A DNA stretch of 64,000 nt, taken from the NCBI GenBank assembly GCA_001632425.1, contig KV425574.1, forward strand, positions 12,918 to 76,917, read 5' to 3'. The stretch comes from Neolentinus lepideus HHB14362 ss-1 (lineage: Eukaryota > Basidiomycota > Agaricomycetes > Gloeophyllales > Gloeophyllaceae). Of the stretch, positions 12,514 to 22,247 are shown piece after piece. The notes below the pieces were generated by a model. The model was not told the origin of the DNA, did no database searches, and saw only the letters and a list, made by a program, of their open reading frames with translations. A program made the position numbers and the translations under genes. The first letter of the stretch is position 1; every line of letters begins with the position of its first letter.

Positions 12514-12795
12514 GTTCCGAGGATGTATAAGTTATCCGGAATGTTCAATGGACAGCTCGCGGACAATCCACAGACAGAAGCGATCTGGACAGTGTGGCTG
12601 TGGCTCATGTAAGGCTAACAGAGCATGATACACAAATATGGAAAAGATAGTTCACACACCTATTGAAGACAGTTGTGAAGTCTCTCTGCATGAATTACAG
12701 ATTTTTATTTGACACAAGTGCTTACTACCTGGTAACGGAGTCAAGAGTAGACTGAAGTATTTCTACTACTAGCCTGATGCGTGAACATCCAAGTG

Positions 12796-15345
12796 TCACG
12801 ACGCAGGCCACCCCCTGATCCTCGCCACATGCGAGAGCACACCATCTCTTTGCTCCGCATCCCGACAGGCCTCCCTCCCCTCCTCATCCCGCATCTCAAC
12901 ACACACCCTCCACCGATGCAGCTCCTCCTCCTCCACGTTCAACGCCTGGACGATATTCTCGAGGTACGCAAGGTCGGATGCGAGCTGCGCCGCGCCCGCG
13001 CTGCTCAACCTTGCTATCCTCGGGAGGGTGTCGTGCAGGAGGTGGGATAGTAATGAGCGCCCTAGGGAGCTGAGCCACAAGGAGAGAATCGTCTCGGGAT
13101 TCAGGGGGGTGGGTTTCTGCGCCGGGCGTAATGAGAGTGAGCCTGAGCGAGTGTGCGGGGTCGAATGCGAATGCGAGTGGGGCTGGTCCTCTGCCTGCAA
13201 ACGCGCGAGCTCGCTTTCCGCGTACGGCAGCGTCTCGATAGAAAATGCTAGCACGTCGTCGTCGGCATACACTTCGAACAGCCGCGGAAGATTTAGTAAA
13301 CCTTCTGCGACGCGCTGCATGGTTTCGGACGGGCTCAGGCTGAATGTCGGGATTTTGAGGTCAGTCTGTGCAGAGGAAGCGCTGGAAGTGGAAGAAGCGG
13401 AGGTGGATGCCCACAGGGAGAGGGTGGGGTAGGTCTTGAGTCTGTTTATGAGCGGGGAAAGGATCACATCCTGCAGACTTGTTTGGCACGTGCCCGCTAG
13501 CCCCATGATCGCCTTCCTCGCTCCCGGGAACACCTCTGGGTGCGCCACCACACCAAATTGCTCACCGGACTGCGGCTGGGAGGATAAAGACTGCAGGAGG
13601 TCGTGCAGCTCCCTGCTATTCATCCCACTCTCCACCAGTATCCTCTGCTCCCCGCTCGTCATGCCCTCTATCTTCGCGTCGCTCCTGGTGATGTCGTTCT
13701 CTACGAGTGCTCGCGAGACAGTACTCCTCACTCTGCCCTCAAAGCCCACGAGACGGTCCAGAGCAGAGCGGACGGCGTCTAACAGATGGAGGAGAGCCTG
13801 AATGCGCGCGTAGTCAGCGGGTGCGTAGTCCAGGTCAAACAGATCCACATTTGCGCCCGGCCCCGCGAAGGAGATGTGTGAGGAGCTTGAGGCGAGGAAG
13901 GAGGAAGAGGAGACCGACGCGAGGAACGACGAGATCAGCGCGTCCAGGACGGCAAGCAGCCCAGGGAGCGCGTAGCCGTGCGTGAACGCCACGCACCGCG
14001 CGAGCGCGCCGTCCGCGAGGACGAGGACCGCGTCCGTCTCCTCCTTCAGCGTACGCGCGGTGTCCCCAGTCCCTAGCTGAGGAAGCCTGGACGAGAGGTA
14101 GCGGTTCTCCAAGGCGGGGTACGAGGTCTGGGCGTCGAGGAAGGGTTCGAAGAGCGCAAGGTCCCACTCGTCAGGTTCACCTTTTCCTGGGAGCGAGGAC
14201 CGGGATTCTGTGCGCCCGGAGAGCGAGATGGAGACGCGTCGACTGTGCCTGCGCGTGTGCGCCTTGTCCGAGCCGCGGCGCTGGAGGGCGTCCGACGGGG
14301 GCGCGTCCAGGATCTTGAGGATATCGTGTGCATCAAGGGCGAATGACTCCGTCGCCCGAAACGCTTTCACGAGGTCTATCACCGCATCGGGTCCGAGGTC
14401 GTTGCTCAGCTCCGAGACCTTTTGGGAGAAGGATGGCTGGAGGGAAGAAAGGATGGAGCTGAGGAGCTGGGATAGAGTGTGTCGGGGTGAGGGGAATATC
14501 CGGGCAACTTGGGTGCGTTCGGAGCGGAGCAGGGTGAGGAGGGTAGAGTAGAATTCGGATATGGATGATATAAAGGGAGATAAGTCTGAGTTGGTTGAGG
14601 AAGAGGAATTGGGTGATGGTGAAGGGAGCTCGCGCCATGCAGTAAAAATTGGCTCCGCGCGCGCACCGACGTAGTAGTTGAAAAACTCGGCCTCTCTCCC
14701 TATGCGTTCGAATATCTCGTAGTAGCCTTTACACGCCGCTGTGTCCCGACTATTAATCGCAGCGACGAGCGCAGAGCTCACACCTGCCTCCAGTTGGTTT
14801 TCCAGACTCACGACGACGCCCCGGCGAGATTCGTATTCGGGGGTATTTTGGAAGACAAAGAGGTTCTCGGCAGCTTCGGCTAGTCTTTCCGCTGCTTTGG
14901 AGTAGTTGGACTCGGCGAGAAGAGAGGTGACTTCGGGCTCGAGCATGCTCCAGCTCTCTGCTTCTCTTAGGACGTCACGGGCTTCGGTCATATTAGTTTT
15001 GATGGTATCCAGAGCGTGTAGTTTCTCCAGCACGTCCCCGATGCCTCCTGGCTGATTGGAAGACGTAGTGTTGGTGATGTGCGCCAAGGTGGACTGGAGA
15101 GAGAGAGACCCCTCGCGCATAAAGTGCAAGTCATACTGGAGGCGGGGTACAGAACGCGAAACGTCGTCAATTAGGCGACCGAGCAGGGCAGAGTGCTCAT
15201 CGACGGCAACCTCGAGGGAGGCGGTGAGCGCTGCGAGCTGTTTGTCGAGCGAGGCGAGGTCTGCTGGCTGTGTGGACTCATTGGGGGCGAGGGCGGCGTT
15301 GAGCCAGTCGACGACGTCGATGTCGTCTGGAACGGGTGTTGTCAC
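12796..15345 (-). CDS. COG7: Conserved oligomeric Golgi complex subunit 7 (COG7)
   Basis: This is a single uninterrupted exon of 849 codons. The start MTTPVPDDIDVVDWLNAAL matches the N-terminal DVxxWLNAAL helix of COG7. The helices that follow (LDKQLAALTASLEVA, LQYDLHFMREGSLSLQ, VLREAESWSMLEPEVTSLL and LENQLEAGVSSALVAAI) fit the coiled-coil CATCHR-type architecture of this subunit. Lengths of 750-900 residues are normal for fungal COG7. The protein is a peripheral Golgi membrane subunit of the eight-subunit COG tether, which captures retrograde vesicles and keeps glycosylation enzymes in place. A middle region with Ser/Arg-rich segments (HTRRHSRRVSISLS) is probably a disordered loop. The gene shares a 158-bp divergent promoter with the unknown gene at 15504. 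Lack of introns is unusual in this intron-rich neighbourhood. Confidence 0.88.
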   Translation of the reverse strand: MTTPVPDDIDVVDWLNAALAPNESTQPADLASLDKQLAALTASLEVAVDEHSALLGRLIDDVSRSVPRLQYDLHFMREGSLSLQSTLAHITNTTSSNQPGGIGDVLEKLHALDTIKTNMTEARDVLREAESWSMLEPEVTSLLAESNYSKAAERLAEAAENLFVFQNTPEYESRRGVVVSLENQLEAGVSSALVAAINSRDTAACKGYYEIFERIGREAEFFNYYVGARAEPIFTAWRELPSPSPNSSSSTNSDLSPFISSISEFYSTLLTLLRSERTQVARIFPSPRHTLSQLLSSILSSLQPSFSQKVSELSNDLGPDAVIDLVKAFRATESFALDAHDILKILDAPPSDALQRRGSDKAHTRRHSRRVSISLSGRTESRSSLPGKGEPDEWDLALFEPFLDAQTSYPALENRYLSSRLPQLGTGDTARTLKEETDAVLVLADGALARCVAFTHGYALPGLLAVLDALISSFLASVSSSSFLASSSSHISFAGPGANVDLFDLDYAPADYARIQALLHLLDAVRSALDRLVGFEGRVRSTVSRALVENDITRSDAKIEGMTSGEQRILVESGMNSRELHDLLQSLSSQPQSGEQFGVVAHPEVFPGARKAIMGLAGTCQTSLQDVILSPLINRLKTYPTLSLWASTSASSTSSASSAQTDLKIPTFSLSPSETMQRVAEGLLNLPRLFEVYADDDVLAFSIETLPYAESELARLQAEDQPHSHSHSTPHTRSGSLSLRPAQKPTPLNPETILSLWLSSLGRSLLSHLLHDTLPRIARLSSAGAAQLASDLAYLENIVQALNVEEEELHRWRVCVEMRDEEGREACRDAEQRDGVLSHVARIRGWPAS

Positions 15346-15503
15346 TGCGGGGGTTTGTTAGGGGGTGGATTGGAGAGAAGGAGACACTCAACTGGTAGTG
15401 GGCAAGTACTGCTGCTCATGGAATATTGGACCAAGTAACTCGGCTGTTGCCGAGACAGAAATCAGTGGCTGTGCGTCCATTAATGTTCTCAGCCACAACC
15501 CCC
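15346..15503. promoter_or_regulatory. Short divergent promoter region between COG7 and the 15504 gene
   Basis: Only 158 bp separate the two start codons, so both promoters must overlap here. Two ATTGG pentamers (inverted CCAAT boxes) lie at 15369-15373 and 15425-15429. Their role is inferred from the motif alone. Confidence 0.45.
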
Positions 15504-16718
15504 ATGGCTCCCAACGACAAGGTATGCTTTCCAGTACAGCTGCTTGCAATATCGACTGATTATGGTCATAGGATACGCGTCCTGCTAAACGCCCGCGTCT
15601 TTTCGTGCCTCTGTCGAACCCGTTCGTCGTCGACTCACAACCAAAGCCTGTGAAGAAGCAAGGTCGACCTACAACCTTCATCTCAGACTTTAATACGCCA
15701 CTATCAAGGCCAAAGTCAACTACCAACGCTTTTTTACGTCCGCCAAAAGTTCCACAGCTCTTTGATGAGCATGACTGTGCAAGACCCAAGTCTCCCACAG
15801 ACGCGAAGGGCAAAGCACCAGCTGTTCGGGTAAAGACCCTACAACCGCCCACTTTCCTCCACGACCCAGAGAAACTGAAACCAGCAGGACTCAACTTTGC
15901 ATCCACCAAGAAGAAAATTACAAGACAGCCCGATGTCTTCCTTGCACCGTCTTCTCCCCCACACTCGAAGCCCTCCAGCTCTGCTAATACGGCACGCATG
16001 CACCGTCTCTCTACTCCCGCCCTTCCTCCGCCAACTCCTCATCCTGAACCCCTCGTTGCATCGGCGCCTCTTCGCACCCCCGCCTTCCCCGTCCCTGCCT
16101 CCAACGTAACCCCCGGCCGATCAGCTCGCAACGCTCTCTTATCCTTCCCAACTCCCGTCCTATCGGAACCTTCAACACCCCGTCGCCCGCGCATAATGCC
16201 CCTCACATCACTAACCGATGTCGACGTCCCCGACGTCGCCCCCGAGCCCGAGGAGGTCACGCATCTGATCCATGGCAGCCCTTCCAAGAAGAAGTTCATC
16301 AGGTAGGCTTGTTTCTTCCATCAGCGCAGTTCACCCTAATAATGACTACGGTTGTGCTCGCAGAGGCGGCTTGGCCGACCGCGCCTCCGCCCTCCTGACG
16401 CGCGCCCAGACCGCCCTTTCGCTGTGGCACCACGACACGCGGCACCACTCCAACGCTGATCTGCACCTCTCCGTCGTCCGGATTGTCCAACACACTCCTC
16501 GCGCGGTTCTCGCTGTGTGCGAGGACTCGGGTGGGGAGGAGAAGGAGGAGCGGATATACATGTTCCTGCGGCGCGAAGGCGAGCGGGAGGTGAGGGAGGC
16601 TGGGGAGGTGCTCGTGTGGAGGCCGTGGGTGACGGTCGAGCTCGGTAGTTCTGTAGTTCATTCGGGGTCAGTACTGACGGAAGTGGTGTTCTGCTCGCGG
16701 TTCGTGGTGGTCACTTAG
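15504..16718 (+). CDS. Conserved-looking hypothetical protein, Pro/Ser-rich N-terminus
   Basis: Three exons: 15504-15521 (only six codons, MAPNDK), 15572-16302 and 16364-16718, giving 367 residues. The first two thirds are disordered and basic/Pro-rich, with a possible nuclear localisation signal (RPAKRPR near residue 10) and many S/T-P sites (STPALPPPTP, SEPSTPRRPR). The last 120 residues look folded: a helix (GLADRASALLTRAQTALSLW), then beta-strand-like segments (LHLSVVRIVQ, AVLAVCEDSG, RIYMFLRREG, VLVWRPWVTVEL). An S/T-P-rich tail with a small C-terminal fold suggests a nuclear protein regulated by proline-directed kinases, but I do not recognise the family. It is divergent from COG7 with 158 bp between starts. 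Confidence 0.7.
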
Positions 16719-17006
16719 TGCTTGATGACTAACTTATTCGTCGGTAATTTGTGCTTGTGGTTCATGTGTATCATTATACTTGTACTGACTGATTCAATGG
16801 GATCGAGTTTACAGACATGGAAAGACGGTGTACATGCATTGCGGGGGCGCAGGGACTATGTTACATTCACAACAACGATACATGACCCACGCCGACCAGA
16901 GAAAAGGGAAGAAACTCGCATGCAGAAAGTCTGGGTATCTAAACCTTGCGTACCTTCATGACGCACTCAACGACCCGATCAACGAGCCCAAATCTGCATA
17001 CACCAG

Positions 17007-17930
17007 TTAGATTAAATACGACACTCGAGAAGATAGGCTATCCATCATGTAGGCCGCGTGCGCCCAGCACCCACCTTCGCAAGCGCGCTTGCATGCTGCC
17101 ATCCCGCCGAGCTGTGCGTCCTCCCGCGCTTGTTCCGCAGCCGTCGAGGAGAGGAGTTTGCGCCGGGCGAGGTCCTGGTGATGGTGTTAGTGGGATGGGG
17201 AGACGGGGGTAAGGAAATAAAACATATGAAAAGGGCGAGCAGACAGCGGAGGGCCAAGTATAGAATCGAAAAATAACGACAGGCGAAGGACAGAGTAGAC
17301 GGGACGCACGACGAATATCTCCTGCTCGTCCGCGATCGCGACCCACAGCGCGCGGATCTCATCTTCCGCCGCGGCGTATGCGGCGACGAAGGTTTCGTAG
17401 GCTTTGTTCCTAGGTGAGAGGGCGGGGCGGGGAGGTCAGGAAGGAGTGAGTGTATGTGCGTTTAGGGCTGGCGGTGTCAACGAGGACGCACATTTCCTCC
17501 GTATTCTTCGCCAGCCGTGTCGCGTGCGCGGTGAGCTGTGAACCAAGGCGGTGTCAAAATGCGGGAAGTTCGCTCAGGGAGAGAGGGGGACGCACGTCCT
17601 TCTCCAGCTCCCTCTTTGCCAGCTGCAAGAACTTTGTTTCCTTCTCTTTTTTCTTCTTTTCCCAGGACGCTGCACCATCCTCACGCGTAAGTATGTACAG
17701 GCGACAACTAGGGGGAGGAACACACCTTGCATCTGTTGCGCGACGACGGCGAGCATGTTTCTGGTAATATGTCGGCCTTCGTCAGTGTCGTTCCGGCAGA
17801 GGTGTTGATAGGCTGAAAAGTGAGACGCGCACCCGGAGTCGTCGCTGCTCGCGGACTGTTGCGAAAGAGTCACTTCAAGTTCGTCCACCTCAGTCTTCTT
17901 CTTCTGCTGGGCTGCTGTAATCCTGGGCAT
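17007..17930 (-). CDS. Small coiled-coil hypothetical protein
   Basis: Six exons: 17930-17833, 17760-17726, 17669-17596, 17535-17492, 17409-17310 and 17174-17007, encoding 172 residues. All six joins preserve one frame that is rich in heptad-like Lys/Glu/Leu/Ala, for example WEKKKKEKETKFLQLAKREL followed by AHATRLAKNTEEMNKAYETF. The predicted product is almost all helix, with a basic N-terminus (MPRITAAQQKKKTEVDELEV) and a Cys-containing tail. No catalytic motif is visible. It could be a small structural or complex subunit. Its upstream region carries the hAT MITE only about 80 bp before the start codon, so the promoter may have been altered by that insertion. The family is not recognised. 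Confidence 0.55.
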
Positions 17931-18016
17931 TGTGCAATTGTTGGAACGATTGATGAAGTTGGAAGTCCAGATGAAGAGCACACGGATGCGCGATGGCACA
18001 GTCCGAGTGTCAGTAC

Positions 18017-18567
18017 TAGGGTACGGTGAATAATTCGTCCTGAGTTTTTCACGTTGTTATTAACATCGGCGCCTCAAGGGTATTATTAACACGTGTTATT
18101 AACATATGTAAAATAGTTAATAACAATGTGAAAAAGGAAAAGCTTGTTAAAAATATGTTTGCATCACCAATCCCAATCTACAGTGCTTGGTTTCGCCACT
18201 GAGGGCTCCCCTGATGCCTGCTGCTTATCAGTGACCATAGACATACTGGCAGCAAGTCTCGCAGGAACACTGAGTTCAGATCAAACCAGAATCTGGCTAG
18301 CCAAGCATTCCTCTGAGTCCGGATAATTCACTGCTTCCTTCACGTAGTAGTCCATGGACCACTTGGCAGAGACCTCAGACATTGTCTGAGATTCATAACA
18401 TTGACCTCCAGAGAGAGGGGCAGGACTGTCAGTACAGGAATTTTTAACAATTAATAACAGCTCTATGTACCGGCCCATCCGGCCCTCGTTATTAACACGT
18501 TATTAACGTGTTATTAACATGTGTTAATAACAATGTAAATAATACATGAATTATTCCCCGTACCCTA
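18017..18567. mobile_element. hAT-type MITE with 8-bp target site duplication
   Basis: The element is 551 bp and begins TAGGGTACGG. It ends with the reverse complement CCGTACCCTA. The first 20 bases of each end agree at 19 positions. The flanks are an exact 8-bp direct repeat, GTCAGTAC, at 18009-18016 and 18568-18575; length 8 is the hAT hallmark. Just inside the ends are many copies of TTATTAAC/GTTAATAA, several combined into palindromes such as AACACGTGTT. The middle holds no transposase, so it must have been moved in trans. Confidence 0.85.
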
Positions 18568-18575
18568 GTCAGTAC

Positions 18576-19058
18576 CAGTAGCTGGTAGGGATGTCACGTT
18601 GTGTGACACTCATCGATGTGCCCTTCGCGCGGAAGCCTCACGTTTTCGCGACTTGTCACCTTGAGATTTTTCTTTTGAGAGGCACATAATAAGGGTCTTT
18701 GAGCTGGCAACCTGGCGCACTTCTCTCGTCTCTATCTCCACCACCTTCACCTTCCAAATGCCATATCAAAAGCGAGAACGCGTCGTCGCGTTACAAGTCG
18801 CGTAAATCACGCTCACGTGATGCATGTTCCAGACGCGTTGTCGCTTTTTAGGGGCTCACAACAGCTACGACTTCGTCCGAAAGGCTCCCGCCACTACTGC
18901 TTGTGGCAGCAACACTTCAATCTAGCATCTTCTTATTCTTGCATAGATTTTCTGTATCTTATATCGGAGAGTCCCTAACCTAACGGAGTACAAGAACTGG
19001 CACAAGTCCAACTCTGCGTTAACATTCTGATCTTGATTTCCTGCCAGCGCATCTCGAT
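18576..19058. other. Upstream region of GEN1
   Basis: There is no gene here. The stretch lies between the MITE and the GEN1 start codon and contains repeated ACGCGT-like words (CGCGTCGTCGCG near 18780, AGACGCGTTG near 18831). ACGCGT is the MCB element used for G1/S transcription in yeasts. A link to cell-cycle control of GEN1 is only a suggestion. Confidence 0.35.
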
Positions 19059-22000
19059 ATGGGTGTTCCAGGGTTGTGGGATGTAAGTACTGCAAACTGT
19101 TAACAAACTGTGAAACTTCAGCTCCTCTAGATCCTACGCCCCTCAGGCCAAGTCCGCTCCCTAACACATCTTGCCGTTGTGGACGGCTTCGAGGCCAACC
19201 GCAAACACCGCGGCCTTCGCATTGGCATCGACGCTTCTATTTGGTTTTTTCATGCCGCCTACGGAAAGGAAGGCGAGAACCCCGAACTGCGCACTCTGTT
19301 CTTCAGATGTTGCAGGTTAATGACCACACCGTTTCTACCGCTCTTTGTATTTGATGGACCGAAGAGGCCGAAGGTGAAGAGAGGGAAGAGGGTGAGCGGT
19401 AACGCGCATTGGCTGACGACGGGGATGAAGAACATCATTGAAGCGTTTGGGTTCGAGTGGAGGACGGTGAGTGGTATGGTGTGCCTTGTACAGGGGATGG
19501 GGTTGAAGAGGAGCTGCAGGCTCCCGGAGAGGCGGAGGCAGAGCTGGCATATCTCAGCCGAATAGGCGTGATAGACGCTATTCTCTCCGACGATGTCGAC
19601 AATTTCCTCTTCGGTGCAACCATGGTTATTCGAAAGTAAGATCATTCCAGTTATTCCATGACTTCCACTCAATATACTTTATACGTCACAGCCCCAGTGC
19701 TACCCTCTCCGGGAACAAAGCCCATCCTGTCAGAAACTCTGCGGGTAGAGACGATGGGAACCACTCCGTCGTGTACACCTCCTCAGCACTCCTCACACAC
19801 CCCGACATCGGCTTGACCCTCGGCGGGCTGATCCTCATCGGCCTCCTTAGCGGTGGCGACTACCATCAGGCCGGACTCGCGCGCTGCGGCATGCAGACCG
19901 CTCACGCTCTGGCCAGATGCGGGTTCGGCGACAGCTTGTTGGAAGCGCTCTTATTGCCCGAAGATGAACTTGATGAATTTCTCAAGAACTGGCGCCAGCA
20001 AATTCGCAATGAGCTGAAGACAAATTCGAAAGGTTACATGGCAAGGAAGAACCCTTCGCTCGCAAAGGCCGTGCCTGAAGACTTTCCCGACATTGACATC
20101 CTAATATCCTATGCTCAACCGATAACCTCTGAGAGTGAAGGTAGGAGAGTCATGGTAGACTGGACGCGGGAGCCGGATTTAGGTAAGGTCGCGGGCCTAT
20201 GTGAGCTCTATTTCGAGTGGGGAGTGAAGGATGTCATCATCAAACGTTTCCGCACCGTGCTCTGGCCCTCGGCAGTCCTGCGCATCCTCCGGCGCGCGGT
20301 CCTGAATAATGACGAGGAAGAGACAGGCATACCCTCTACTCCGCGGAAGAAGAGCAAACACGCTACTCCGATAGGAACACCCTCCTCCATGATAGCGAAA
20401 CATTTCTCCACGATGCAACTACACTCCCCGACCCGCAACGGTTCCGACAGCGATGAGGACGACGAAGAGCGGCTTATTGTAAAGATCCACTCCGAGCGCC
20501 GCCACCCCTCGACTGACGGTGTACTCGAGTATCGCGTCGAGATCGCGCCTGCCCAGCTCGTGCGACTGAGTGCAGCGGGAGTCAAGGGGATACGGCCGCC
20601 CGAGTCCCTCGCCAACTCCCAATACTCCGATGACGATGAAGAGAATGACGAGGAGGGAGGAAGTAAGAAGAAACGAGGTGTGAAGAAGCCCCCGCCAGAC
20701 CCAGATAGCCACCTGAGGGTGTGGATGCCTGCGACTATGCTCCAGTTAGCTGAGCCAGCGCTTGTGAAAGAATATGAAGACGTAGTAGAGAAGAAGGCTG
20801 CGAAGAAGAAGTCGCCAATTAAAGCGAAGGGCGCGACGAAGAAGAAGGCCACAGGCAAGAAGGCGAAGACAACATCGCCATGTCAATCTGACTCTGATGG
20901 TACCTTGCATACGAAATCGAAGGCGAAGAACAACATTGCGTTAAGCAAAGCAACAAGCTCGAAGTCCTCATTTACGCCATATATATCCGAATCTGACACT
21001 GATGATATCTCGAATGCGAAAGCGAAGACGAAGAAGATTGGTGGCCCGAACAAGACCACGCCCTCCCTATATGAACCCAATTCTGACTGCGACTTAATCC
21101 CGGACACGACGAAAGCGAAGGCGAGGGTCATTTCTCCGTCAAGCATGACTGCGACTTCTATTGGTTTGAGACAGGCCTTCAGCTTGAAGAACAACCCCGT
21201 TAGGAAGGAAATCGACTTCATACAACATAACGACGCCTCTGACACGGATGCCCCATCAAAGGCGTCGAGCAGGTGGGCCGCGTCTTCCAAACAGAGGACT
21301 CTCCAGGGCCTGCTCGCGAGTGGAACGTCTTCGTCTTCCTCACTGAACGGCTCTAAGTCGGAATCCCGCCATCGAGCACTACAACAGCTCCCTCCACGAC
21401 TAGAGGAAGAAGAGGGAAGCGACGACGGCACTTACGACCTCGGAACAAGCCTCAAGAATCGTGTAGCCTCAAAAGCCGCGACGAGAAACATGACGCACCC
21501 CGCGATAGACTTGATGCTAACCAGACGAAGCACGCCGGTAGAGTCTTCGAAGCGGAGTAGGCTTCCCGATATGTTCTTGTCCTCACATGCGGACAAAGGG
21601 CCCTCGACCGCTCCCTCTGCTGCGAACAGTTCCGGGTCAGGGTTACAACGCAGGGCGCCACGACCGTTCCCACTGCGGCTGGAAGAAGAGGAGAGCGACG
21701 GCGGTACCTACAGTCTGATACCACCAATCAAGCCTAGCGGTATACTACGGACTGTAAATCTCAGTCCCCACCAACCTCGCAAGTCTCCTCGAAAATCCGT
21801 GAACTCGTCGCCGGGCGGAGGGCATCAGATACGCAGGCCTGTGTCTCCCTCTCCGCACGGAAAAGTGGGTACCAAACTCCTTAATCCGACACGACCGGCA
21901 CCCGAGAAGCTGGACATCATCGAAGTGTCGAGCGACTCGGATGGTGCTGACTCTCAACCGCCGTTGGCACCGTTACTCCTAGCTAGAGCGAGACAACGAC

Positions 22001-22098
22001 CTCAGCCCGCTGTCTCCAAGACGGCCTTATCAATGAGACCACCTCCGAAGTCCGATACAAGGTCAAAGCAATGCATGGATGTGATCGACCTCACGTAG
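19059..22098 (+). CDS. GEN1: GEN1/Yen1-type Holliday-junction resolvase (XPG/Rad2 family)
   Basis: Four exons: 19059-19082, 19131-19466, 19520-19635 and 19692-22098, giving 960 residues. The start MGVPGLWDIL is the invariant XPG N-terminus, whose Gly becomes the free amino end. Active-site acidic residues are visible: Asp42 in RIGIDASIWF, an Asp in LFVFDGPKRP, the glutamates of APGEAEAEL (121-129), and SDDVDN (143-148). The helix-two-turn-helix follows as LLSGGDYHQAGLARCG. A region of about 100 residues after the nuclease core ends in a beta-rich domain that could be the chromodomain of GEN1. The long C-terminus is Ser/Lys rich and disordered. It has two copies of a RLEEEE-SD-GTY motif and two SUMO-interacting-like motifs (DIIEVSSDSD, and VIDLT at the very end). 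The enzyme should cut four-way junctions symmetrically in late mitosis and meiosis. The gene converges on TSC2 with 149 bp between stops. Confidence 0.9.
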
Positions 22099-22247
22099 CT
22101 ATCTCACGATCGAACGATGCTGTGCGACATATAATACATTCAACTACTGAGATACATGCGCCTTTACAACAGAACTTATGATACACATTAGTCCTTTACC
22201 AATGTAAGAGGATGCAAACAAGAAAGCATTATGATGGATGAGTCGTC

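Noticed and set aside
13028..14551. Several Arg/Ser-rich open frames inside COG7
   Set aside because: High GC content opens alternative frames; the 849-codon COG7 frame explains the region.
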